Positions 42,025 to 51,081 of a stretch of 64,000 bases of DNA are shown one piece after another. Made by a program: the position numbers and the translations under genes. Position 1 is the stretch's first letter; each line of letters starts with the position of its first letter. The stretch spans positions 186,001 to 250,000 of the forward strand of contig NZ_SMAB01000001.1 in assembly GCF_004342885.1 (NCBI RefSeq), in the 5' to 3' direction. Source of the stretch: Tepidibacillus fermentans. GTDB taxonomy: Bacteria; Bacillota; Bacilli; Tepidibacillales; Tepidibacillaceae. The notes under the pieces were generated by a model that worked only from the letters and a program-made list of their open reading frames with translations, was not told where the DNA came from and ran no database searches.

Positions 42025-43923
42025 CTACTTTATTTGTGAAATGATTGTGCTGCTAACAACAGCTTCTCCACCTAAAAAGAAATAATTTTTAATTTGCTTG
42101 GTTTTTAAATGATTAATTGTATTTACTGTTAATTGTTTCGGTGCTGTGATAAGAATAGGTGCATTATAATCCACAGCTAATCTACTTCCACTTAAAGCAT
42201 CTGGGTGTTTGTAACCATTCGCAAAGATGATCGTTTGACTATCATTAAAGAAGGTTTTTGCTATGAACAGTGATGTTTCAAAACGATCTTTTCCTCCAAC
42301 TCTTTGAACAGTAGGAATATATTTTTTAAGTTGATCTTCTGCTAATTTTGAAATTACTCCAGTACTCCCTACAATCGTTGCTTTTTGAATATTTTTGGAT
42401 TGAATGTATTTTAAAACGACTGGATCTAATTCTTTTTTGCTTATATTTAAAATAATGGGTGCTTTTACTTTAGCAGCATATGGTACGATCGATAAAGCAT
42501 CCGGAAAATCCCCTCCATAAGCGATCACAATTTCAGATGGATTCGTATTAATCTGATTTGCAATCGCAATACTTGTCTCTACCCTTCCTTGCCCATAAAT
42601 TCGTTGTACTGGAAACTTATTTTTAAAAGCATTTTCAACTTTTGTAGATACTACAGAAGGCCCGCCTAAAAGAATGACTTTACCACCAGGTTTTAATAAT
42701 CTTTGAACTTCCGTTACTTCTTTATTTAAAGTTGTTGTATCATCCGTCGCTAAAAGAATCGTACCATTTAAAGCGGTATTTAATACCCCACCGGTTAGGG
42801 CATCTGGAAAGTTATCCCCTGCTGCCACAATCACATAATCTAAAGAATCTGAAGCTAATTGATTTGTTATGGCTAAGTTTGTACTGAAACGATCATTCCC
42901 TGCGAATCTGTTCGTACTTGGTTTAACCGGCGTTGGTGATGGTGTTGGATTAGTTGGTTGCGAAGGAGTGCTTGTAGCAGGTGTAAACGTCATTTTAAAT
43001 TGATAATTCCTATTCCAAAAACTTGCTTGTTGTAATTGTAATACATATTTTCCTGTATAGTTGGAATTGTTTACTTGAAGAGTTTTCGCATAGATACGAT
43101 TCGGCATACCTAGAGTTCCATTACTAAATATGTAATCAAAAGTACCATCTTTCTTTTCTGCATATACTTGGTATGGAATATAGTAATCTTTTGTTCTCCA
43201 TCTATCGAATTCGTCTTGCGGATAAATCACTTCAAAGCTTAATGTACCATTATTTCCCCCTTGTATGCTAAAATTATCAAATACATCATTGCTGCCTGCC
43301 CATACACTCGATATTAAAGCCCCGTTTTGAACAGGTGTATATTCATAATAATGGCTCCCCAAATCGAAAATATCATTATAACCATTTATTTCATGGGGAT
43401 CAGTAACACCTTGATAGTGAATATTTAATGAAACTCGAAAAATATATTTTCCTGTATTTTGTATTGCTTTAACTTTTAAAATGATTTTATTATCTTGATA
43501 TATATTCTCTAAAGTCATTCGACCAAATACGCTTCCGGTATCCTCAATTGTAACCATTTTCCCATCATAATTTTTACCTGTAATACTTTTATAATAAAAC
43601 TGAAGATAACCTGGTTCTAGATATGTAATTACTTCAACAGTTCCTCTTTGGTTTACGTTAAAAGTATAATAATCCACATCATCTAAAGAGGTAAATTCAC
43701 CTTCTACATAGGTGTAATTATTTGGATAACCGTCATTTGGTCCCGGAAGAGTGATAGTTTGTGCTTTATCTGGTGTACTATTGTCTGATGTTGTTTCAAC
43801 TACATAGTATGGTTTTCCGGGATATTCTGGATAATAAGGTGGAGAAAATGCTTTTGACGTAATGGGGAAGAATAAATTAAATAGCATTACAATCCCAAAC
43901 ATTAAAGGTAAAAATCGCTTCAA
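42025..43923 (-). CDS. Cell-wall-binding protein with three CWB2 repeats
   Basis: A 632-residue secreted protein with TTG start at 43923 after AAGGAGTG. Residues 1-25 are a signal peptide (LPLMFGIVMLFNLFFPITSKA). Residues 30-330 hold two PPC-like beta domains (YVEGEFTSLDDVDYYTFNV is typical). A Pro/Thr linker (TPSQPTNPTPSPTPVKPS) leads to three CWB2 repeats, each with the R-(F/Y)-x-G-x-x-R-(F/V)-x-T pattern (NRFAGNDRFSTNLAI, QRIYGQGRVETSIAI, QRVGGKDRFETSLFI). CWB2 modules bind anionic wall polymers in Clostridium and Bacillus surface proteins. First gene of an operon with the propeller/PKD protein. Confidence 0.88.
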   Translation of the reverse strand: MKRFLPLMFGIVMLFNLFFPITSKAFSPPYYPEYPGKPYYVVETTSDNSTPDKAQTITLPGPNDGYPNNYTYVEGEFTSLDDVDYYTFNVNQRGTVEVITYLEPGYLQFYYKSITGKNYDGKMVTIEDTGSVFGRMTLENIYQDNKIILKVKAIQNTGKYIFRVSLNIHYQGVTDPHEINGYNDIFDLGSHYYEYTPVQNGALISSVWAGSNDVFDNFSIQGGNNGTLSFEVIYPQDEFDRWRTKDYYIPYQVYAEKKDGTFDYIFSNGTLGMPNRIYAKTLQVNNSNYTGKYVLQLQQASFWNRNYQFKMTFTPATSTPSQPTNPTPSPTPVKPSTNRFAGNDRFSTNLAITNQLASDSLDYVIVAAGDNFPDALTGGVLNTALNGTILLATDDTTTLNKEVTEVQRLLKPGGKVILLGGPSVVSTKVENAFKNKFPVQRIYGQGRVETSIAIANQINTNPSEIVIAYGGDFPDALSIVPYAAKVKAPIILNISKKELDPVVLKYIQSKNIQKATIVGSTGVISKLAEDQLKKYIPTVQRVGGKDRFETSLFIAKTFFNDSQTIIFANGYKHPDALSGSRLAVDYNAPILITAPKQLTVNTINHLKTKQIKNYFFLGGEAVVSSTIISQIK

Positions 43924-43944
43924 ATTGAATCACTCCTTAACTTT

Positions 43945-43976
43945 TTTCTTCTTATTTTACATTATAGTAACTCTGA
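43945..43976 (-). promoter_or_regulatory. Promoter of the surface-protein operon
   Basis: On the minus strand a perfect TATAAT in TTACTATAATG lies about 45 bases before the TTG start. TTTACT sits 17 bases upstream as a weak -35. Confidence 0.5.
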
Positions 43977-43981
43977 CAATT

Positions 43982-44260
43982 TTAGTAAAATTTATATGAA
44001 TAAGAGGCTGCTCTTCTTATGATATTTTTCTCACCCTTGAAAAATCGTGGTCCATATGTTTCTATAACGACAACAATGGTTGGACCTGAGTATAGTACAT
44101 CGAAATGATAAATAGGATGATGATAAGTATATGGAAAAGTAGCATTGGAATCATCTATAAAATCCATAGATACTACTCTGAATTCATCTTCAAAAAAACT
44201 ATCTGCATTAGGTGTTGTTGCTGTTAATCTAGCGTTTTTTTCTAGACTTTCAGTATACAA
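43982..44260 (-). pseudogene. 5'-truncated gene fragment, pilin/TadE-like in character
   Basis: An open frame with no start codon plus ribosome site: the first TTG at 44260 lacks one, and the frame is open only to about 44300. The text (LEKNARLTATTPNADSFFED ... NIIRRAASYSYKFY) resembles the ends of TadE/pilin-type or secreted small proteins, but this is only an impression. It lies between paralogue 2 and the CWB2 gene, beside the end of a large duplication, and is probably debris. Confidence 0.4.
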
Positions 44261-44325
44261 TTTCTTCTGTACTAAAGAGGTGAGGAAAATTACTGACTAA
44301 TTTATATTCAGCTCATAAGAGCCAG

Positions 44326-45432
44326 CTAAATTTTTAATTTTCTTTTAGTAAATTTAACAACTTTTCCTTTTGATTTATCTTTTGTTACTTTTACTTGTTT
44401 GTTTACAGTTTGCAATTGTTCTTCTCTCCATTGGTCAACACTATTGAAATATACTTGTTCGATTTCATCTGCCCATTCTGGAATTTGTTCGGATGGGAAT
44501 GGATATGGAGCAATCGTTTTATCCTCATATTCCCATTTATTATCGACTGGATACGGTATATTTAAGTATTTGTATAAGGCTCTTTGTTTCAAATCAACAT
44601 GGTATTGCCAAGATTGAATAATCATTTGCCCTAGTTTTTTATCAGGAAATGCTTCTCTCCATGGTATCTTTGGTTCTGGTTCATCAAACATGTTTTCGAT
44701 TGCTTTTCGCAATTTTCGTGGATTAGAAAAAATAATGATCGCTAATATTTGTTGAATGACCCATGAGGCAATAAATACGACAACTGGTATTAAAAATCGT
44801 TCTAATCCAGTAAACCATTTATTGATCGGTTTTGTATCGTAAAGTGAATAGAAAAACAAAACTTCTAAGCCAATTCCTGCTATGATAGGAAAAAAAGATT
44901 TAATTCCTATAATTTTAAGTCTTGATGGCTTTCTGGATGGTTCTAGTGAACTGTGTCCAGTATTGGTATAAACTCTTGATCTGAATTGATTCATGACGAT
45001 TTGATAGAATTTATTTTTGGATATATCTTTTATATAAGGTGAATATGAATTGGGAACAGCCAATAAGTAATATAAATGTAAAGGTGCAATATATGGGGTC
45101 CTTTCCCACCGTGCTGTTTCTAACCAGAACATATTTAATCGGATTTCTTCAGCTTTATTATAAAATGTTGTGGGTTTTAGTGCCAATCCCAAACTAATCA
45201 GTACAATAATAAATACCCAATCACCCCAATTGATGATATAATGCCAAGCGATTGATAGCAGTTTAAGTAAAACTTGAAAACCTTCTCTATGTGGAGTAAA
45301 TAATGTAATAACAGTAACCATAATAATTCCCATAAAACTGTAACCGATGAGTTTTCTAATCGTTTCAAAAACTTGCTCGAATATATTTCCTTTATTTGTT
45401 TCTGTAAGAATCTCAAGCAATCGCAATATCAT
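44326..45432 (-). CDS. Multi-span membrane protein, paralogue 2
   Basis: A 368-residue protein, ATG at 45432 after GGAGGTG. Nearly identical to the product of 37788-38840 in the middle and C-terminal parts, with a more changed N-terminus (MILRLLEILTETNKGNIFEQ) and an extra segment ALYKYLNIPYPVDNKWEYED before PYPFPSEQIPEWADEIEQ. About five hydrophobic helices with a conserved soluble loop (WLETARWERTPYIAPLHLYY). Family not recognised. Copy 2 keeps the longer sequence, so copy 1 probably lost it. Confidence 0.7.
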   Translation of the reverse strand: MILRLLEILTETNKGNIFEQVFETIRKLIGYSFMGIIMVTVITLFTPHREGFQVLLKLLSIAWHYIINWGDWVFIIVLISLGLALKPTTFYNKAEEIRLNMFWLETARWERTPYIAPLHLYYLLAVPNSYSPYIKDISKNKFYQIVMNQFRSRVYTNTGHSSLEPSRKPSRLKIIGIKSFFPIIAGIGLEVLFFYSLYDTKPINKWFTGLERFLIPVVVFIASWVIQQILAIIIFSNPRKLRKAIENMFDEPEPKIPWREAFPDKKLGQMIIQSWQYHVDLKQRALYKYLNIPYPVDNKWEYEDKTIAPYPFPSEQIPEWADEIEQVYFNSVDQWREEQLQTVNKQVKVTKDKSKGKVVKFTKRKLKI

Positions 45433-45504
45433 GGTTATCACCTCCATAAGTCTATATATCCTATTATACAGTGAATGTGAATTAATTCCCAATTTTTATC
45501 TTAT
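44337..45504 (-). repeat. Long direct repeat, copy 2 (1.17 kb)
   Basis: Same orientation as 37797-38911. The two copies are 5.4 kb apart and enclose the CWB2 and propeller/PKD genes. Recombination between them would delete or amplify a unit of about 6.5 kb. Confidence 0.9.
45463..45492 (-). promoter_or_regulatory. Promoter of membrane-protein paralogue 2
   Basis: TTGGGA, an 18-base spacer and TATAAT, duplicated from the promoter at 38870-38899 with a few changes in the spacer. Confidence 0.65.
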
Positions 45505-45615
45505 GTTAATACAGACGGTAAAAAGAAAATCTATCTTTGTCCGACAGAGTATTTGAGCGCAAATCGAGTATATACCGATGCATCTTTAGCCTTTGGGTTC
45601 TTGTACCCAGGCGCA

Positions 45616-45655
45616 CACAAAAACTAAAGCCAACGTCATAATGACGCTGGCTTTA
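45616..45655 (-). terminator. Terminator after the symporter gene
   Basis: The stem TAAAGCCA(A)CGTCAT / ATGACG(C)TGGCTTTA is followed on the minus strand by AGTTTTTGTG. Confidence 0.85.
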
Positions 45656-45668
45656 TTACCTACTTTTA

Positions 45669-46883
45669 TTATAGTACATTTACGGACATGTCTTCACTTA
45701 ACTCTCCTTCTGTAGCGGCAACCACAACTGCAGCAGAAGCATCACCAGTGATGTTAATCGTGGTACGAATCATATCTAAAATACGGTCAATACCTGCTAT
45801 AAGACCAATACCTTCAATCGGTAGATTTACAGATTGTAAAACCATCGTCAGCATAATTAATCCTGCACCAGGTACTCCAGCTGTTCCAATTGAAGCCAAT
45901 GTGGCTGTTAATACGATCGTGATTTGCTGAGATAGCGTTAAGTCAATCCCAAAAAATTGAGCGATAAACAAGGCGCTTACCCCTTGGTACAGTGCAGTAC
46001 CATCCATGTTAATCGTTGCACCTAAAGGCAGAACAAAACTACTTACCCGCTTTGAAACTCCTAGATTTTCTTCTGTATTTTTGATGGTAACTGGCAATGT
46101 TCCTGCACTACTTGATGTACTAAAGGCAACAAGCATTGCTGGGGCGATCCCTTTAAAAAATTTCAAAGGGCTCATTTTCGCAAAGAACTTCACAGATGAG
46201 GAATAAACCAGTAAAGCGTGTAAGATCGAACCGATTAAAACAGCTAAGATGACTTTCGATAAGGGTAATAAAACATCTAATCCATATTTACCAACAACTG
46301 GTGCAACTAATCCCAAAATTCCAATGGGTGCGAATCTCATCACAATGCCCGTAATTTTGTACATAGTTTCTGCTAAATCATCAAAAAACTTGTACAATGT
46401 TTTCCCTTTTTCCCCAATAAGGGTCATACCAATTCCTAGAAAGAGAGCAAAGAAGATGATTTGTAACATTTCTCCATCAACAAGAGATTTAAACGGATTG
46501 ATAGGAACAATATTCAGTAGTGTTTCCACAATGCTGGTTGGTTGCTTAACTTCTACCGCCTTTTGTACTCCACTTACATTAACTCCTTTACCAGGGTCAA
46601 AAAGATTCCCGAGAACTAAACCAATGGAAACAGCAATAGCGGTCGTTACAAGATAATAAGCGATGGTTTTTGTTCCCATTCGTCCAAGTTTTTTTACATC
46701 GCCAATACTTGCAACCCCTATAATTAAAGAAGATAAGACTAATGGTACAATGATAAATTTAATTAATCTTAAAAATAAATCTCCTAAAGGTTTAATCACT
46801 TCAATACTTGGACCAACGATCCAGCCTAATAAAATAGCAAGAATAAAAGCAATAAAAATTTGGGTTAATAAGTTCAGCTTCAT
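45669..46883 (-). CDS. Dicarboxylate/amino acid:cation symporter (GltP/GltT type)
   Basis: A 404-residue DAACS-family transporter with about eight helices and two re-entrant loops. The serine-rich loop is AFSTSSSAGTLPVTI (near residue 265). LPLGATINMDGTALYQG (near residue 288) contains the NMDGT signature, and GVPGAGLIMLTMVL and GIDRILDMIRTTINITGDA complete the substrate site. It imports glutamate, aspartate or C4-dicarboxylates with H+ or Na+. Single gene with GGGAGG before the ATG. Confidence 0.92.
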   Translation of the reverse strand: MKLNLLTQIFIAFILAILLGWIVGPSIEVIKPLGDLFLRLIKFIIVPLVLSSLIIGVASIGDVKKLGRMGTKTIAYYLVTTAIAVSIGLVLGNLFDPGKGVNVSGVQKAVEVKQPTSIVETLLNIVPINPFKSLVDGEMLQIIFFALFLGIGMTLIGEKGKTLYKFFDDLAETMYKITGIVMRFAPIGILGLVAPVVGKYGLDVLLPLSKVILAVLIGSILHALLVYSSSVKFFAKMSPLKFFKGIAPAMLVAFSTSSSAGTLPVTIKNTEENLGVSKRVSSFVLPLGATINMDGTALYQGVSALFIAQFFGIDLTLSQQITIVLTATLASIGTAGVPGAGLIMLTMVLQSVNLPIEGIGLIAGIDRILDMIRTTINITGDASAAVVVAATEGELSEDMSVNVL

Positions 46884-46931
46884 CTAGTTCCCTCCCAATT
46901 TTTAATATCAAATACTATAAATATGTATGAG

Positions 46932-46960
46932 AATACAATATTGTGTCTAAAAATACAATA
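46932..46960. promoter_or_regulatory. Direct-repeat operator candidate upstream of the symporter
   Basis: AATACAATA occurs at 46932-46940 and again at 46952-46960, exactly 20 bp apart (two helical turns), about 50-75 bases before the symporter start. This geometry suits a tandem regulator site; the regulator is unknown. Confidence 0.45.
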
Positions 46961-47006
46961 CTTTTTTGTGTCGTTACTTCTTAAAAACGTTTTATTTTGC
47001 ATGAAT

Positions 47007-47041
47007 AGAAAAAAAGAGGGACAGTTTGTAAACCATCCCCT
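47007..47041 (-). terminator. Terminator after the chemoreceptor gene
   Basis: The stem GGGATGGT/ACTGTCCC (with G-T pairs) is followed on the minus strand by TCTTTTTTTC. Confidence 0.7.
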
Positions 47042-47055
47042 TTTTGATTTATTTA

Positions 47056-48840
47056 TCAAATCTTAAATTTCTTTACCATTTCATTTAATTTTTCTGCCAG
47101 TTCAGCTTGAGCATTGGCCACTTTTGCCACTTCTTCAATCGCTGTAGTAATTTCTACCGAGTTGTTAGAAATATCTTGCGAACTTGCCGTAGACTGTTCT
47201 ACAGAGGAAGCGACAGATTCAATCGCAGCATTTATCTGTTCGATCGAGTTAGAGATTTGCTCCGACTTTTCTGTAAACTCTGCAAACATTTGGCCAATTA
47301 GGTTCGCATCTTGTTGGTATTGTTCCCCAGTCTCTAGAAGCATTTTGTAGTCCTTATTCACTTTATCATTGATAAATTGCAAGATATCATTTGCATGGTT
47401 TGATAAGTTTTGAAAACTTCCTTGTACCTGTTTCACCACTTGTTGTATTTCGGAAACGGTATTCGTCGATTGTTCTGCTAATTTCCTTACTTCATCGGCC
47501 ACAACAGCAAAACCTCTGCCATGTTCTCCAGCTCTTGCTGCTTCAATTGCTGCATTTAAAGCAAGTAAATTAGTTTGATCTGCTATTTCAGCAATGACAT
47601 CAGCCATTTTCCCAATTTCAGCAACTATTTTCCCATCTTCAATAGCCTTCAAAATTCGCGCTTGTTTTTCTGCATACATCGTTTCTGCTAATGTACTCGA
47701 TTGTTCCGCATTTTCTTTGATTTGTTCCGCTCTTTTTTCAATTTCTTTTACAATTACATTTCCTTCTTTGGCGCTTGCGACAAATTGTTTTGTCGTATTG
47801 GCTACTTCTTGACCTGATGCACTAATCTCCTCGGTAGCGGCACTTGTTTCTTCCATTCCTGCCGCAATTTGTTGTGTAGCAGCATTGATATTTTGGCTTT
47901 GAATGACAATCTCCTCAACCGAAGCTGATAATTGTTGACTTGAAGTTTCTATATCTCTAGTATTTACGATGATTTCTTTTACTAAGTCTTTAATATTAGC
48001 TACCATAATATTAAGTGCTTTACCAAGTTTGCCAATCTCATCATTAGAATCAATCGCAATTTCATTCACCGAAAGATCCTTATTGGCTATTTTCTCTATT
48101 TGATCAACGATCATTGAGATTTGCTTAGATAACTTATTGCTAAAAAGATAAACGATGATTCCCGTTATGAATAGTAGTGTTGTTATTACTACAAGTATAA
48201 TCAAAATATTCCTTTGCATGTTTTGCCTGTATATCATTTCCTGTTGATTCACTATTCTATCAATTTCATCAATATAATTACCTGTACTTACAATAAAATT
48301 CCATGGTTCAAATAGTTTAGAATAGACTCTTTTTTTCGTTAACTTATTCGTTCCTACATCTTTTGGCTTTTCCCACATATATTCTGAATAACCATTATTT
48401 TCTCCATTTTTCGCTGCTTTAATAATATTTTGAATGATATAAACACCATTAGGATCTTGGAGATTTATTCGGTTAGTACCTTCTTCTTTCGGAATCATTG
48501 GATGTCCAACTAAAATTCCATCTGTTCGATCGATCCAAAAATATCCTGATTCTCCATAGCGTAATTCTTTGACTAACTGAATTCCAAACTTTTTTGCTTC
48601 ATCTTCTGTCATACTTCCATTACGATATTGATTATACGCATAATTTAATAGAGTAACTGCGGTTTCGACTTGACCTTTAACCATTGTATCATAATCTTTT
48701 AACAGACTTTCTTTATACTGTTTTAATGATTGTTGATTTTGATTGATTGTAGATACGATGCTATATCCACCTAAAAACCCTAAGATGATAAGTACAACAA
48801 TGACATAAAAAACGATTAATTTAGATTTTATTGTTTTCAT
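47056..48840 (-). CDS. Methyl-accepting chemotaxis protein with single Cache domain
   Basis: A 594-residue chemoreceptor. TM1 is at residues 8-28 ([19 protein letters not shown]). A single-Cache sensor follows (residues about 35-190; [20 protein letters not shown] and [19 protein letters not shown] are characteristic). TM2 is at about 212-232, a HAMP domain follows ([18 protein letters not shown]), and then the signalling domain with the conserved hairpin tip [20 protein letters not shown] then [20 protein letters not shown]. Single-Cache receptors often sense organic acids or other small molecules. It lies between the symporter and the EAL gene, all on the same strand but with separate terminators. 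Confidence 0.93.
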   Translation of the reverse strand: MKTIKSKLIVFYVIVVLIILGFLGGYSIVSTINQNQQSLKQYKESLLKDYDTMVKGQVETAVTLLNYAYNQYRNGSMTEDEAKKFGIQLVKELRYGESGYFWIDRTDGILVGHPMIPKEEGTNRINLQDPNGVYIIQNIIKAAKNGENNGYSEYMWEKPKDVGTNKLTKKRVYSKLFEPWNFIVSTGNYIDEIDRIVNQQEMIYRQNMQRNILIILVVITTLLFITGIIVYLFSNKLSKQISMIVDQIEKIANKDLSVNEIAIDSNDEIGKLGKALNIMVANIKDLVKEIIVNTRDIETSSQQLSASVEEIVIQSQNINAATQQIAAGMEETSAATEEISASGQEVANTTKQFVASAKEGNVIVKEIEKRAEQIKENAEQSSTLAETMYAEKQARILKAIEDGKIVAEIGKMADVIAEIADQTNLLALNAAIEAARAGEHGRGFAVVADEVRKLAEQSTNTVSEIQQVVKQVQGSFQNLSNHANDILQFINDKVNKDYKMLLETGEQYQQDANLIGQMFAEFTEKSEQISNSIEQINAAIESVASSVEQSTASSQDISNNSVEITTAIEEVAKVANAQAELAEKLNEMVKKFKI

Positions 48841-48913
48841 TTTTAACCTCCCACCTACATGCCTAAGTTTCCGAGTATTCTTCTATCATTTCTATGTTTA
48901 CTATCAATAACTA

Positions 48914-49729
48914 TTAGATTAAATCAAATACTATTTTCGATTTCAAAAAACTTTTTAACTTATTAAATGGAATGGGTTTGCTTAACAGATAACCCTGAAT
49001 TTCCTGGCAGCGTTTATCGATTAAAAAGTTAAGTTGTTCCTTGGTTTCTACCCCTTCAGCAACAACTCTTAAATTTAATTTTTCTCCTAATGCAACCAGT
49101 GTTTCAACGATAGTAGCATTCTTTTTATTTATAGGGACATTTTGTAAAAATAATCCATCAATTTTAACCGTATCAAAGGGCAAATCCCTAAGTTTACTCA
49201 ATGAAGAATAGCCAGTCCCAAAGTCATCCATTGAAATTTGAATTCCCATCGATTGTAACTCTCTTATTTTTTTAAGGATATTTTGATTTGGTTGTGTTTC
49301 TATGTTTTCAGTAATTTCCAGATCTAAATAATGTGGGTCTAATTGGGTTTCTTCTAATATTTGCTTTACCATCTCTACAAAGTTTGGTTCCTGTAATTGA
49401 AGTGGTGAAATATTTACCATAATCCTTATATCTGAAAATCCTTCATAATGAATCGATTTTATTTGTTCACTTGCTTTTCTTAATACCCACTTGCCTAATT
49501 CATTAATCACCCCTGTTTTTTCTGCCAAAGGGATAAATTCTACTGGTGGAATCATTCCTAAAGTAGGATGTTGCCAACGTATTAACGCTTCAACCCCCGT
49601 AATTTGCTTCGTTGTCACATTCATAAGAGGTTGGTAGTAAACCACAAATTCATCACGTTCAATTGCATGTAACAGATCAGCCATAATAATGTGTTGCCTT
49701 CTAACAGCATCTTCTGAATAATGCTCCAT
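48914..49729 (-). CDS. Stand-alone EAL-domain c-di-GMP phosphodiesterase
   Basis: A 271-residue EAL domain. ATG at 49729 is chosen (AGTGGGG upstream) over GTG at 49741. Catalytic and metal motifs are intact: VEALIRW (EAL), LEITEN, DDFGTGYSSL, VKIDG, VAEGVET and QGYLLSKP. It hydrolyses c-di-GMP to pGpG. The N-terminal lead (YSEDAVRRQHIIMADLLHAI) is the usual linker between GGDEF and EAL domains, so this looks like the C-terminal half of a composite protein that now has its own start. The PilZ receptor at 9.1 kb would respond to the same messenger. Confidence 0.9.
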   Translation of the reverse strand: MEHYSEDAVRRQHIIMADLLHAIERDEFVVYYQPLMNVTTKQITGVEALIRWQHPTLGMIPPVEFIPLAEKTGVINELGKWVLRKASEQIKSIHYEGFSDIRIMVNISPLQLQEPNFVEMVKQILEETQLDPHYLDLEITENIETQPNQNILKKIRELQSMGIQISMDDFGTGYSSLSKLRDLPFDTVKIDGLFLQNVPINKKNATIVETLVALGEKLNLRVVAEGVETKEQLNFLIDKRCQEIQGYLLSKPIPFNKLKSFLKSKIVFDLI

Positions 49730-49860
49730 ATAAATCCCCACTTTACCTTTCGTTTTTTAGGGTCCTAGTGTTAAGCATTTAAAACATTGACTTTCCTGAA
49801 TCATTCATACTTATATAAAAAATCGATAAGATTGCTTAAAAATTTCAAGTTTTTTGATAG

Positions 49861-49931
49861 TAATTATTTTATAATAGATATTGCACCGTTATATATAGTA
49901 AATTTGTACTATAATTGTATTACAATATTTA
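49861..49931 (+). repeat. AT-rich direct repeat, copy A
   Basis: About 71 bases, roughly 79% identical to 50156-50223; the core ATATATAGTAAATT and the TACTATAAT box are identical. The copies flank the Cache-domain fragment. Confidence 0.7.
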
Positions 49932-50143
49932 CTGTAGATCCGATCTACTATTAGGACAACCCCTTTCTTGTCCTTATTCTTGAAATCCTCTTGGTACCAT
50001 TCACAAGTTGTTGGATCGTATCCATCAGGTAGCGGCACTTTTGGGTAAATATAAAAATGTTTATGATTATTGCCATAAAAGATATATTTTCTTATCCATG
50101 CATTCCTCTCCCCATATAAAAAGTTAATGAATAAGAATTTCAA
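49889..50143 (-). pseudogene. Fragment of a double-Cache chemoreceptor sensor domain
   Basis: An 84-codon frame. The segment YIYPKVPLPDGYDPTTCEWY matches the dCache_1 signature of chemoreceptors (PxGYDPxxRxWY; Arg is replaced by Cys). Upstream and downstream parts of the receptor are missing: the first codons (MKFLFINFLYGERN) and the tail (IIVQIYYI) do not fit a complete domain. It is enclosed by two AT-rich direct repeats. Interpreted as a relic of a larger mcp gene. Confidence 0.65.
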
Positions 50144-50155
50144 TTTCCTTCCAAG

Positions 50156-50223
50156 TTATTATTTTACAATAGTATTACATCGTGATATATAGTAAATTAA
50201 TACTATAATGATGATAATATTTA
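50156..50223 (+). repeat. AT-rich direct repeat, copy B
   Basis: Second copy of the 49861-49931 repeat, same orientation, about 295 bases away. It contains TATATATAGTAAATTAATACT-like text shared with copy A apart from a few changes. Confidence 0.7.
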
Positions 50224-50281
50224 AGTTGTTTGCCTTTCTCATAGTTTATGATTATAGAAAAATGATTTTATATTAATCCTA

Positions 50282-50322
50282 TTAAAAAAGGAAAAGGATA
50301 CTATATTTAGTAATCCTTTTCC
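50282..50322 (-). terminator. Terminator of the nar operon
   Basis: The stem GGAAAAGGAT/ATCCTTTTCC with a 13-base loop is followed on the minus strand by TTTTTTAATAGG. Confidence 0.85.
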
Positions 50323-50359
50323 TATTTTTATATAAAGATAAGTTATGAAATGGCTATTA

Positions 50360-51079
50360 TTATTTTTGTTGTAATTGTCTGATTTGCATAACTCTTTGTG
50401 CATTCCTACTGCGGTAAAGAATCATACTTCTTTTTAAATACTCTAACGGAAAACTCCACACGTGTACCAATCTCGTAAATGGCCAGATGCCAAAGATCGC
50501 AAAGGCAAACAGGGTATGCAACTTAAAAAAAAGGGGAACATCGATCATTAATGTAGGATCAGGTCGGAAAACAAGTAATCCCCGTAACCATGGCGCAAGC
50601 GTTTCTCGGTAGTCAAAACCGCCGACGAACAAGTTATAACCTAAGGTATTGTACATTCCCATAACAATCTCAATGAATAGAAGAATCACAACTAGCATAT
50701 CGCTGAAACTGCTAGTCATACGCACCCGTTTTACATTGACCCGGCGGAATAAGAGGATAAGGATCCCTGTAAAGGTAATCAATCCAGCGATACCACCACC
50801 AAATATAGCACTTGCATGGTACATCTCTTCACTTATCCCAACTGCTTCTGTCCAAGCTTTTGGAATGAGTAATCCGACCAAATGGCCGCCAAGAACCATC
50901 AAAATTCCCACATGAAAGAGGATACTTCCCCATTTTAAGGTGTTCTTTTCCATAATTTCACTGGATTTTGCTGTCCAGCCGAGTTGATCTGTGTTATAGC
51001 GATAGATATGGCCAATGACAAAAATGGCAAGCATCAAATAGGGGAAGATAACCCACCAAAATTGATTCCAAAAGTTCAT
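50360..51079 (-). CDS. narI: Respiratory nitrate reductase, gamma subunit (cytochrome b)
   Basis: A 239-residue membrane cytochrome with five helices. His residues that hold the two b hemes are in FHVGILMVLGGHLVGLL (near residues 56-66) and in FKLHTLFAFAIFGIWPFTRLVHVW (split here: FKLHTLFAFA and FTRLVHVW, near residues 187-205). It passes electrons from menaquinol to NarH and contributes to proton motive force. It follows narJ by 2 bases and ends the operon. Confidence 0.95.
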   Translation of the reverse strand: MNFWNQFWWVIFPYLMLAIFVIGHIYRYNTDQLGWTAKSSEIMEKNTLKWGSILFHVGILMVLGGHLVGLLIPKAWTEAVGISEEMYHASAIFGGGIAGLITFTGILILLFRRVNVKRVRMTSSFSDMLVVILLFIEIVMGMYNTLGYNLFVGGFDYRETLAPWLRGLLVFRPDPTLMIDVPLFFKLHTLFAFAIFGIWPFTRLVHVWSFPLEYLKRSMILYRSRNAQRVMQIRQLQQK

Positions 51080-51081
51080 CT

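Noticed and set aside
34200-46000. Prophage, integrative conjugative element or CRISPR array in the accessory region
   Set aside because: No integrase, phage structural, conjugation or cas genes and no spaced repeats were found; only IS and intron relics.
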